A stretch of 28,871 nt of DNA from a virus (IMGVR_UViG_3300017714_000110:1-28871); one strand, 5' to 3'; positions 17,500-24,868 are shown, counted from the stretch's first letter. Numbers and translations are program-made. The notes: a model not told the origin generated them from the letters alone.

Positions 17500-18297
17500 A
17501 TGATAAGCTTAATTAATATTCTAAAAGAAGCAGTTGATCAACCAAAAGCAATAATATTAGCTGGAGCCCCGGGAGCTGGTAAAGGTTACATTTTAAGAGG
17601 TTTAGATTTAGGTGGTATAAAAATACTAAACGTAGATGATATTTATGTCCCTTTATTAAAAAAAGCCAATGTAACATTAGATTTAAAGAATGCAACTCCT
17701 GAAGAAAGAAGTGAGCAAGCTAAACAAATGGCGGCAGCTAATAAACAATTTAAAGGAGATGTAGAAGCTACTATAGAAGGAAAAGAATCATTTATATTAG
17801 ATGGAACTGGAGCTTCATATAATTCAACAGTTAAATTAAAAAATGAATTAGAAGAAGCTGGGTATGAAGTATTTATGCTTTATGTTTATACTGATTTAGA
17901 ACGTTCATTAAGTCAAAACCAAGATAGATATGAAAAATCAGGTGGAAAAGATAGAAGTTTAGCGCCTGCAATTGTAATGCGTACTTGGAAAGGAGTAACA
18001 GATAATTTACCTAAATATGCTGAATTATTTGGTAATAATTTTGTTGCTGTAGCTAATACTTTAGATGATAGAATGCAAGATATAGATAAAATTATAAATA
18101 AATATCTTACTCCATTTAATCCTAAAGGCACAAAACCTAAAACTCCAAAAGAACAAGCTAAATCTGATGCTAGAAAAGCTAAGGATAAAGAAGAAATTCA
18201 AGCTATGTTAAGTGATGACTTTATATATGATGTAATTGAATACACTATGTCTAAAGAAGAGGCACAAATGCGAATAGGTAAATTCTTAAATTCATGA
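17500..18297 (+). CDS. P-loop kinase with leader-like N-terminus
   Basis: Residues 22-29 (GAPGAGKG) form a Walker A motif preceded by a hydrophobic strand (AIILA). The protein is of the AAA_33/zeta-toxin/polynucleotide-kinase type: NVDDIY follows as a candidate substrate-binding Asp strand, ESFILDGTGAS (around residue 90) is the next core strand, and an Arg-containing lid region (LERSLSQNQDRYE) comes after. The family phosphorylates nucleic-acid ends, nucleotides or small molecules; the substrate here is unknown. The first 11 residues, MISLINILKEA, resemble a capsid-targeting leader ending at a possible prohead-protease site. The C-terminal 60 residues are Lys/Glu-rich (KPKTPKEQAKSDARKAKDKE). 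The stop overlaps the 893-residue multi-enzyme gene by 4 bp, suggesting a joint function. Confidence 0.75.
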   Translation: MISLINILKEAVDQPKAIILAGAPGAGKGYILRGLDLGGIKILNVDDIYVPLLKKANVTLDLKNATPEERSEQAKQMAAANKQFKGDVEATIEGKESFILDGTGASYNSTVKLKNELEEAGYEVFMLYVYTDLERSLSQNQDRYEKSGGKDRSLAPAIVMRTWKGVTDNLPKYAELFGNNFVAVANTLDDRMQDIDKIINKYLTPFNPKGTKPKTPKEQAKSDARKAKDKEEIQAMLSDDFIYDVIEYTMSKEEAQMRIGKFLNS

Positions 18298-20975
18298 GTA
18301 GAGTAATAGCAGCATATGGTGGTGGTTTTAAACCCCCAACAGCTGGTCACTTTGAAATAGTAGATACAGCTTTAGAAAAATTCCCAGAAATAGATGAATT
18401 TATTATTTATGTAGGTAGTAAGGTTCGTGATGGCATAGATCAAACAGAAGCAGTTTTAGTATGGGATATATATCAAGGTTATTTAGCTAATAAAGTTAAA
18501 ATTGAACCCGTAAAATCTCCTATTGGAGATATCCTTAGATTAGCAAAAGATAATCCACAAGATACTATTTATTTTGTAATTGGTTATAGAGATGGTAGAC
18601 AGGATGATTTAGATGATGTAGATGCAAGAACAGGTAATTTAAGTGAAAAATATCCTAATATTGAAGTTAAAGTAATTCCAACTTATAACCCTAATATGAG
18701 TGGAACAAATGCTAGAAAAGCACTTGATCAATCTGAAGAAGAATTTATTCAATTTATACCTTCTAAAATAAAAGAAAAATCAGAAATTTTCCAAATATTA
18801 AGACCCCCAGTTAATGAAGATATTAAAAAAGATGTTATTGATAGCTTTGATATACAAGATACATTAGTAAAAGATGTTTGGGATGATCTTAATTTAAAAC
18901 CAGAAATAAAAGAAAAACTACTAAAAATAGCTCAAGATTTTTTTGATTCATTAGAGCTCCCAGAAGGAACAGTTTTGAAAGATATCAAACTAACAGGAAG
19001 TTTGGCTAATTTTAATTGGTCTAAATTTTCAGATGTTGATTTACATTTAGTAATTGATTTTTCACAAATTACAGATGATGAAAAATTTGCTAAGGATTAT
19101 TTTGATGCTAAGAAGAATTTATGGAATAATGCTCATGATATAAACATATTTGGTTATCCTGTAGAGGTATATGTTGAAGATATAGATGAAGCTCATACGG
19201 CATCTGGTTTATACTCAATTCTAAATGATGAATGGGTTACTATTCCTCAAAATAATAAAATTGTAATTGACAAGGATGATATTAAATCAAAAGCAGAAGA
19301 TTATTTATCTTATATTCCCCAATTAGAAAGAATGTTTAAAGATAAAGAATATGAACAGGTAGTAACAACTATAGATCAGATAAAAGAAAAAATTAGAAAC
19401 ATGAGATCATCAGGTCTTGAAAATGGAGGTTTATATAGTGTTGAAAATTTAGCTTTTAAAGTTTTAAGAAGATCAGATTTTGTAGAAGAATTAAACACAT
19501 TAAAAACAAATGCTTATGATGCTATGATGAGTTTAAATGAAAATATTTCAAAATCTCAACTAGATGCCATTGAAGTTTATGCTGATAAACTATTTTCAAA
19601 ATTAGGTATTGATATTGAGTTTACAAAACATTTTCTTGATAGATTAAATGACAAAAGAAATATAAAACCAATTTCAGTACCTGAATTAACAGGAATGTTT
19701 AAACGTTTACATAGAAAACATGGTAAGCCATTATCTAAAGTAGATGATGATTTTGATGCTGTTGTTAAAGATTTTAATAACAACATTAATATACCGTTTG
19801 CTATAAATGTAACACCTAATGATATTGATTTAGTTGCAAAAACCGTTATGAGAAAAAAAGACTTTAAAACATCAACCCCAGTAATTGCTTTAAATGAAAA
19901 TGCTACATATTCTAAAAATATAAGTGTTCAAGATAAAATAAACCAATTAACACAATATATGATTGATAAGGGTTTAAATATAGAACCATTACCATCAGTT
20001 GAATTAGTGGATGGGGATTCAGAAAATGCTAGTGACTTTTTTGGCAAAACAGCATATTATGATCCTGAAGAAAACCATATTGTATTATATACTGAAGGTA
20101 GACATCCTAAAGATATAGTTCGTTCATATGCCCATGAAATGATTCATCATATCCAAAATTTAGAAGATAGATTAGAAAATATTAGTACTACAAATACTAC
20201 TGAAGATGATAATTTAGAAAAAATTGAAAAAGAAGCATACACAGATGGTAATATTACATTTAGGAATTGGACAGATACATTAAATGAATCCATTGTAAAA
20301 GATAAAATTAAATGTGATGAATGTAGTTGGAGTTGGGATATAGTAGATGGAGGTAATGATTTATTTATGTGTCATAAATGTGGACATGATAATGAGCCTA
20401 TAAATGAAACTAAAGATTATTTTGGATTAAATAAATTTATAAAAGAAGTAGCAAAAGAAATTTTGATTTCTGAAGAAGAAGTCGTATCTTCACCATCTAT
20501 GAAATACAAAATATACTCAGATATGGATGGTGTGTTAACAGATTTTGACAAATCATTTGAAAAATATTCAGAAGGAATACCACCAAGAAATTATGAAAAG
20601 AAATTTGGAAAGGATAAATTTTGGGAATTAATTGATGGTAAAGGTAAAGTTGGATTTTGGGCGGGAATGCCTTGGATGGAAGATGGAAAACAATATTGGG
20701 ATTATATAAAAGATTATGATACTGAATTATTATCTTCCCCATCAAGATCTTCAACTTCAAGATTAGGAAAAAGATTATGGGTTAAAAATAATATGCCTGG
20801 TATAAAATTAACATTAGCTCAAGCATATGCAAAACAAAATTATGCAGCTCCAAATCATATTTTGATTGATGATAGAAAATCAAATATTGATCAATGGATA
20901 TCTCAAGGTGGTATAGGTATTTTACATACATCAGCTGCAGATACAATTCAACAACTTAAAAAATTAGGATTATGA
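18294..20975 (+). CDS. Multi-enzyme protein: NMNAT-like, pol-beta-like, metallopeptidase, zinc ribbon, HAD; possible polyprotein
   Basis: This 893-residue protein joins several unrelated domains. Residues 1-165 are NMN-adenylyltransferase-like (GGGFKPPTAGH at 9-19, MSGTNAR at 135-141; the first His of HxGH is Thr). Residues 185-410 are pol-beta-type nucleotidyltransferase-like (GS at 235-236, DVD at 247-249). Residues 440-530 (KHFLDRLNDKRN; AKTVMRKKDF) are an unassigned conserved-looking domain. Residues 570-660 are a metallopeptidase-like domain with HEMIH at 614-618 and a possible third ligand Glu647. Residues 674-698 are a zinc ribbon (Cys674, 677, 693, 696). Residues 738-893 are a HAD phosphatase (DMDGVLTDFD at 743-752, DD at 859-860). 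Tripeptides [VLI]-N-E at Glu175, 416, 535, 665 and 705, and LISE at Glu727, lie between the domains, suggesting cleavage into separate products. Domain calls are firm for the HAD and NMNAT-like parts and moderate for the others. Confidence 0.82.
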   Translation: MSRVIAAYGGGFKPPTAGHFEIVDTALEKFPEIDEFIIYVGSKVRDGIDQTEAVLVWDIYQGYLANKVKIEPVKSPIGDILRLAKDNPQDTIYFVIGYRDGRQDDLDDVDARTGNLSEKYPNIEVKVIPTYNPNMSGTNARKALDQSEEEFIQFIPSKIKEKSEIFQILRPPVNEDIKKDVIDSFDIQDTLVKDVWDDLNLKPEIKEKLLKIAQDFFDSLELPEGTVLKDIKLTGSLANFNWSKFSDVDLHLVIDFSQITDDEKFAKDYFDAKKNLWNNAHDINIFGYPVEVYVEDIDEAHTASGLYSILNDEWVTIPQNNKIVIDKDDIKSKAEDYLSYIPQLERMFKDKEYEQVVTTIDQIKEKIRNMRSSGLENGGLYSVENLAFKVLRRSDFVEELNTLKTNAYDAMMSLNENISKSQLDAIEVYADKLFSKLGIDIEFTKHFLDRLNDKRNIKPISVPELTGMFKRLHRKHGKPLSKVDDDFDAVVKDFNNNINIPFAINVTPNDIDLVAKTVMRKKDFKTSTPVIALNENATYSKNISVQDKINQLTQYMIDKGLNIEPLPSVELVDGDSENASDFFGKTAYYDPEENHIVLYTEGRHPKDIVRSYAHEMIHHIQNLEDRLENISTTNTTEDDNLEKIEKEAYTDGNITFRNWTDTLNESIVKDKIKCDECSWSWDIVDGGNDLFMCHKCGHDNEPINETKDYFGLNKFIKEVAKEILISEEEVVSSPSMKYKIYSDMDGVLTDFDKSFEKYSEGIPPRNYEKKFGKDKFWELIDGKGKVGFWAGMPWMEDGKQYWDYIKDYDTELLSSPSRSSTSRLGKRLWVKNNMPGIKLTLAQAYAKQNYAAPNHILIDDRKSNIDQWISQGGIGILHTSAADTIQQLKKLGL

Positions 20976-21202
20976 GTTCATTAAATTCATTATCAAAGGG
21001 ATATAAAGGAGGAGATGTAAAACAATCTTCTTCTCAATTAACACCTTCACCCCAACCTAGCCCTACAATTACATCTGAACAGATGATTGAAGCACAAGAA
21101 TTAGTTTCAAAAATGGATTTAAGCAAAAAGAAAAAACATCCTATTGATGTTAAAGAAAATAGACAAATTAATACTATAAATAACGGTTATAAACAAAAAT
21201 AA
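20972..21202 (+). CDS. Small basic/proline-rich protein, unknown
   Basis: This 76-residue protein is not recognised. It has a Ser/Pro/Gln-rich disordered middle (SQLTPSPQPSPTITSE), a short amphipathic helix (MIEAQELVSKMDLSKKKK) and a basic C-terminal end. It overlaps the multi-enzyme gene by 4 bp and is separated by one base from the next gene, so all three are probably translated from one transcript. No leader-like peptide is present, unlike several neighbours. A role as a virion or assembly accessory protein is possible but unsupported. Confidence 0.55.
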   Translation: MSSLNSLSKGYKGGDVKQSSSQLTPSPQPSPTITSEQMIEAQELVSKMDLSKKKKHPIDVKENRQINTINNGYKQK

Positions 21203-21203
21203 T

Positions 21204-21779
21204 ATGTCAGGAGATAATGTTTTAAAAAAAGAATTTGGTAAAAAAGATGTAACACGTCTTAGAAACCTAATGACAGGTAAACATAACCAGAAAAATGGTC
21301 AAAGTGTGGGTTATAATAAAGCAGATCAATTCCATAAAGAAGGTGATGTGTGGGAAGAAAATAACCGTACATGGACTATTAAAGATGGAATAAAACAAAA
21401 TATAACTAAATTAGATAAAGCAAAAAAATCAATTATAGTTCCATTATTTTGCCCTAAATGTAAAAAAGTAATGAATAAAGGTATGGATCCTAGTTATTAT
21501 TTAGCTGTAGATCAATGTTTTTCATGTTTTAAATCATTTGAAACACAATTAAAAGCAACAGGTTTGTGGGAAGAATGGAATAATAGAACTATTAATGGTA
21601 ATATTGATTCCTTTATAGCTTGGTATAAGGATTGGGTTATGGACACAATAAACACCTCAAATGATTCATTTGTTAGTGAACAAGGGGACGTTGAAAAATG
21701 GGTAGGAGGAGTAAATAAGAAAAAAGCATTAGAAGCTTTAAACAAAACTGTTGCAGAATGGGAAAAAGCAAGGAAATAA
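21204..21779 (+). CDS. Zinc-ribbon protein, unknown function
   Basis: This 191-residue protein has an N-terminal basic region (DVTRLRNLMTGK), a central WTIKDGIKQNITKLDKAKK segment, then a zinc ribbon formed by the pairs CPKC and CFSC around residues 88-113. The C-terminal half is Trp-rich and helical (WEEWNNRTI, FIAWYKDWVMD) and ends in VEKWVGGVNKKKALEALNK. I recognise the general type from large marine phages but know no function for it. The zinc ribbon suggests nucleic-acid or protein binding. It is one base after the preceding stop and ends just before a candidate late promoter, so it closes the transcription unit that starts near 17500. Confidence 0.7.
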   Translation: MSGDNVLKKEFGKKDVTRLRNLMTGKHNQKNGQSVGYNKADQFHKEGDVWEENNRTWTIKDGIKQNITKLDKAKKSIIVPLFCPKCKKVMNKGMDPSYYLAVDQCFSCFKSFETQLKATGLWEEWNNRTINGNIDSFIAWYKDWVMDTINTSNDSFVSEQGDVEKWVGGVNKKKALEALNKTVAEWEKARK

Positions 21780-21782
21780 TGT

Positions 21783-21797
21783 ATATTTATAAACAAA
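21783..21797 (+). promoter_or_regulatory. Variant late-promoter motif (ATATTTATAAACAAA)
   Basis: This matches 14 of the 15 bases of the motif at 29-43, with TATAAACA at 21788-21795. The ATG of the next gene is 13 bp downstream, the same spacing as for the exact copy at 12148. It fills the 29-bp gap between two genes. Confidence 0.5.
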
Positions 21798-21808
21798 AAT
21801 AAATAAAA

Positions 21809-23299
21809 ATGGATAATTTTAATCTTAATAAATATTTCAAAAACCAATATCTAGCAGAGGGTGATATAACTCCTAGTGATATTAGTCCTTATAAACTTGA
21901 AAAACACCCAGATATTAAAATCTTTGCAGATGCTCTTAGTAAAGCATTAGGTTTTGATGTTGAGCAAAGTTTAGGAAGTGGATCATATAATGGTAGAGGG
22001 GGGTATTATATTAAAATGCCACGCCGTGAAATAAGATATTGGGGTGATAATAGTATAAAAGCTGTTGAATCTGCTTTTAATGAAGCAAATAAATTATCTA
22101 AAGAGTATGATTTTGAATATCAGGGAGTAACAGATTACGAAGAAGATCCTGGTGAAAGATCATGGCCAGCTAGTATAGGTTTATTTATTAAAGAAAAAGA
22201 AAATATAGAATCTGTATTAAAAGAATACACAGACAATACATTCAAAGGATCAGAACTAATAGATGATGCTAATGAAAGAGGGCCTGATATGTTCGGTAAA
22301 CAAATATTTGCAGATCTACTACCTCAAGGGGTAGCTAGTGAAAACGATGCAATTGAAGCTTTAAAAGCTCATGATAAGAGCCCTATTAAAAATAGAATGG
22401 GCAGATATGCACCAATGTTTGTTCACGTTCAATACCATAATTTAGAGCATGAAGGTGAAAAATACCAAATGCACCAAACACAGTATTATAATGGTAATTT
22501 TAAAGACCAAGATCCTAACTTTAATCCTAGAGTAACTAAAATTACTTTACTTAAAGATGATAAGCCTTTAGGTACTATACTTGTTAAGACAGATGAGTAC
22601 GTACAAGACTTAAATAATTTACCTGGATTAGGTAAAAGAAATATGGAGGAAGGAAGTATTAATGAAATTCATTCTAAATCTAAGGAATTAGCAAATGATT
22701 ATTCTATGGGCGAATTAAAAGATCGTTTATCTCAATTATATAGAGATATGGAACAAGAAGCTGAACCAGAAGGAGGGCCAATATCTGATCAATATGCTGA
22801 TGAAATTACTTTTTATGAAGATGCAATTAGATTAAAAAAAGGTCCAAGAAAAAAAGATATGCCTTATGATGTAGCAATAGGTAAAATGACCCAAGATGAA
22901 TATGATACAATAGTATCTAAAGATGATTTTAATAAATCATCACAATTTGACAGGATGAATGAAGGAGAATGGACATATGAGTTTGGTGAATTAGATGAAA
23001 GTGCTTCCACAGAAGAAAAAAGAATTGCTTTACGTGCTATTAAAAGCATTGCTAAATATAGAGGTGTTAGTGAAGATGAAGCAAAACGTGATCTTATTAG
23101 AGCAGCTAAAGAATTAGGTGGTTTAAAAGAAGCTATAAACGATGTTAAAGAAACTATTAAATTAGGGAAAACATTAAATGAAGAACTTTGTGCTAAAGGT
23201 AAAGCATATAGAAAGAAAAGAATGGCAGCTGGTGAAAAATCATCTGCTTATTTATCTGGTCGTGCTGTTAGAGTATGTAAAGGCGATATAAAAGGATAA
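21809..23299 (+). CDS. Multi-part protein with leader-like N-terminus, candidate packaged protein
   Basis: This 496-residue protein is not recognised as a whole. It begins MDNFNLNKYFKNQYLAEGD, a short amphipathic peptide ending in LAEG like T4 capsid-targeting leaders. Residues 30-140 form a mixed alpha/beta region (GRGGYYIKMPRREIRYWGD, ASIGLFIKEKENIES). Residues 150-270 form a second one (MFGKQIFADLLPQGV, ITLLKDDKPLGTILVKTDEY). Helical stretches follow INE at Glu286 and MNE at Glu385. After LNEE at 458-459 comes a short basic C-terminal domain of pattern CAKGKAYRKKRMAAGEKSSA then AVRVCKG, a two-Cys unit common in marine phage proteins. The E-containing tripeptides are candidate prohead-protease sites, so this too may be cut into several parts. 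Start chosen at the first ATG after the promoter. Confidence 0.65.
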   Translation: MDNFNLNKYFKNQYLAEGDITPSDISPYKLEKHPDIKIFADALSKALGFDVEQSLGSGSYNGRGGYYIKMPRREIRYWGDNSIKAVESAFNEANKLSKEYDFEYQGVTDYEEDPGERSWPASIGLFIKEKENIESVLKEYTDNTFKGSELIDDANERGPDMFGKQIFADLLPQGVASENDAIEALKAHDKSPIKNRMGRYAPMFVHVQYHNLEHEGEKYQMHQTQYYNGNFKDQDPNFNPRVTKITLLKDDKPLGTILVKTDEYVQDLNNLPGLGKRNMEEGSINEIHSKSKELANDYSMGELKDRLSQLYRDMEQEAEPEGGPISDQYADEITFYEDAIRLKKGPRKKDMPYDVAIGKMTQDEYDTIVSKDDFNKSSQFDRMNEGEWTYEFGELDESASTEEKRIALRAIKSIAKYRGVSEDEAKRDLIRAAKELGGLKEAINDVKETIKLGKTLNEELCAKGKAYRKKRMAAGEKSSAYLSGRAVRVCKGDIKG

Positions 23300-23577
23300 T
23301 GATTACAGAAGATAGAGTAATAGAAATAGTCCAAGAATCCTTACGAGATTGGTTTAAAAAAGAAAATTGGGTAAGGATTAATACATCTGGCAATATATCA
23401 GGTGATTGCGGTACTATGAAAAAAGGTAAAGCTACAACAAGATGTTTACCTAAAAAAAAGGCTCAATCTTTATCTAAAGCAGAAAGAAAAGCTACGGTTG
23501 CTAAAAAAGTTAGAGGAGATAAAAAAGGCAAACAATTTGTTAAAAATACAAAAAAGGCAGAATACAAAAAGAAATAA
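23299..23577 (+). CDS. Small basic protein with conserved phage Cys/Lys domain
   Basis: This 92-residue protein is very rich in Lys and Arg. After a short helix (TEDRVIEIVQESLRDWF) it has WVRINTSGNISGDCGTMKKG, RCLPKKKAQSLSKAER and then a Lys-rich tail ending EYKKK. The CGT ... RCLP ... SLS pattern recurs in other large marine phages (an uncharacterised DUF-type domain), and the charge suggests nucleic-acid binding, perhaps to packaged DNA. It starts on the last base of the 496-residue gene, whose C-terminus also carries a two-Cys basic unit. Its start has no leader-like peptide. Confidence 0.7.
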   Translation: MITEDRVIEIVQESLRDWFKKENWVRINTSGNISGDCGTMKKGKATTRCLPKKKAQSLSKAERKATVAKKVRGDKKGKQFVKNTKKAEYKKK

Positions 23578-23578
23578 T

Positions 23579-24139
23579 ATGAGTGAATTTAATTATACAC
23601 AATACTTAGCAGAAGGTAGATTGTTTGAAGATGAACAAGATCAATTTGAAGATGATTTAGCTAAAGTAGCAAAAAGTTTATCATCTGAAATAGAAGATGA
23701 ATTAGAAGATAATAAAAAAGAACTTAATGAAGTTGCTGGTGTAGTTGGTATTTTAGGATATATTCTATTATCTAATACAGTAGCAAATATGTTGTCTAAA
23801 ATAGCAAAAAGACTATCAGCAAAATATGAATGGGGTAAAGGAGAAGAAGCTGCTAAAAAAATATATAATTTTACTCATAAAAATGAAGAAGCATTTAAAG
23901 CACCTATAAGAAGAGTAGTAGGAATATTTACTAAAAATGAAAAAAGTAAAAAAATAATTTCTGATATCTTATATGCTATTGTAATTCTTCTTATGGCAGG
24001 TCAAGCAGGAGGTAATGCTGTAGGATATATAAAAAAAGCAGGATATCTTAAAGGTGGATTATATGGATTAAAATCATTAGTTAAGGGTACAGAAGTAGCT
24101 CAAATATTAAAAGGAGTAGTACAAGATGCTGTATCCTAA
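23579..24139 (+). CDS. Small membrane-type protein with leader-like N-terminus
   Basis: This gene is 186 residues long from the ATG at 23579. That ATG is chosen because it lies one base after the previous stop and gives the leader MSEFNYTQYLAEG; an upstream in-frame ATG at 23498 would run through the basic gene. After the leader come an acidic helix (residues 14-50), a hydrophobic segment (VAGVVGILGYILLSNTVANM, about 53-72), a basic helical middle and a second hydrophobic segment (ISDILYAIVILLMAGQAGG, about 125-145), then a Gly/Lys-rich end. Two probable membrane spans plus a packaging-type leader suggest a protein carried in the virion that enters the host membrane on infection; this is inference. 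Confidence 0.65.
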   Translation: MSEFNYTQYLAEGRLFEDEQDQFEDDLAKVAKSLSSEIEDELEDNKKELNEVAGVVGILGYILLSNTVANMLSKIAKRLSAKYEWGKGEEAAKKIYNFTHKNEEAFKAPIRRVVGIFTKNEKSKKIISDILYAIVILLMAGQAGGNAVGYIKKAGYLKGGLYGLKSLVKGTEVAQILKGVVQDAVS

Positions 24140-24184
24140 AAACACCATAAAAACGCCATTCTGCGCAGTTAGAAGAAATTTCAT

Positions 24185-24199
24185 ATATTTATAAATAAA
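24185..24199 (+). promoter_or_regulatory. Candidate T4-type late promoter (ATATTTATAAATAAA)
   Basis: This is the third exact copy of the 15-mer, with TATAAATA at 24190-24197. It lies in the 84-bp gap between two genes and 26 bp before the ATG at 24224, leaving a leader of roughly 20 nt. An 8-bp palindrome (CTGCGCAG, 24161-24168) lies just upstream. Confidence 0.6.
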
Positions 24200-24223
24200 C
24201 CCAACTAAAATAAATTCAATAAA

Positions 24224-24868
24224 ATGAAAAAATCAGAATTAAAAGAAATAATCAAAGCTAACTTCTTATCAGAGGCTGAAGATTCTAAAAAAGGAAACAA
24301 GGAAGAACAAAAACGTATGGAAGGTGCTATCCGTGATGATAGAGACCATATTAAAGACCTTGAAAAAGACATTAAAGATAATGAAGCTAAATTAGCTAAA
24401 TTAAAAAAAGACGAACCTAAAGACGTTTCTGAAGAAATGAAAAAGGATGACGTTGATGAAGCCATGAGAGGTGGAGATGATGATATGGATGAAGGCATGC
24501 GTGGTAAGTATGAAGAAGATGATACAATGAGAGAAGCAGAAGAAGTAGATGTTGAAGATAATGAAGACATTAATGTTGATATTGAAGATGAAGTAAATAT
24601 TGATGATGAATCTGACAAATCAGAAATTGAAGTAGATTCTGAATTAGCAGGAGAAAGTAGTGATACAGCAGCTGTATTAGGTCTTTTAACTAAGGCACAA
24701 GAAAAAGCATCTGCTATGGGAGATGAAAAGTTAATGGATCAAATTGGAAATACAATTACTTATTATACTAGAGCACACGTTGTGGCTTCAACAAATGAAG
24801 AAATTAAAGAAGAAGTAATTAACGAAGAAGTAAATAGATTCAGAAAATTAGCTGGATTAATTAAATAA
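24224..24868 (+). CDS. Acidic prohead-core-like protein
   Basis: This 214-residue protein starts MKKSELKEIIKANFLSEAED, a leader-type helix ending in LSEA. It then runs through a charged coiled coil (about 20-65) and a very acidic stretch (about 70-140, with AEEVDVEDNEDINVDIED) to a short helical domain (about 145-185) and a C-terminus VINEEVNRFRKLAGLIK. The layout of leader, acidic core and protease-type motifs (LSEA, INEE) resembles scaffolding or prohead core proteins such as those around T4 gp22 and gp67, although no direct homology is claimed. It begins a new transcription unit after an exact late-promoter motif. Its low-complexity acidic codons produce a long Ser-rich antisense frame that is not a gene. 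Confidence 0.65.
   Translation: MKKSELKEIIKANFLSEAEDSKKGNKEEQKRMEGAIRDDRDHIKDLEKDIKDNEAKLAKLKKDEPKDVSEEMKKDDVDEAMRGGDDDMDEGMRGKYEEDDTMREAEEVDVEDNEDINVDIEDEVNIDDESDKSEIEVDSELAGESSDTAAVLGLLTKAQEKASAMGDEKLMDQIGNTITYYTRAHVVASTNEEIKEEVINEEVNRFRKLAGLIK

Noticed and set aside
21005-21017. AAAGGAGGAGATG as a Shine-Dalgarno site with start
   Set aside because: The ATG is followed at once by TAA in that frame, and the sequence lies inside the small 76-residue gene, encoding KGGD.
21512-21847. Minus-strand 111-residue frame across a gene junction
   Set aside because: It is antisense to the zinc-ribbon gene, the late-promoter motif and the next gene's start; no recognisable protein and no start context.
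23498-23578. Upstream extension of the membrane-type protein by 27 residues
   Set aside because: The extra part overlaps the Lys-rich end of the 92-residue gene in another frame; the ATG at 23579 lies directly after the previous stop and gives the LAEG leader seen in neighbours.
24161-24168. CTGCGCAG palindrome as a terminator
   Set aside because: The inverted repeat is only 8 bp with no loop and no following T-run, so it cannot form a rho-independent terminator.
24205-24618. Minus-strand 137-residue Ser-rich frame
   Set aside because: It is the antisense of the acidic GAA/GAT-rich part of the core-like gene; its extreme Ser content is a by-product of that composition, and every other gene is on the + strand.
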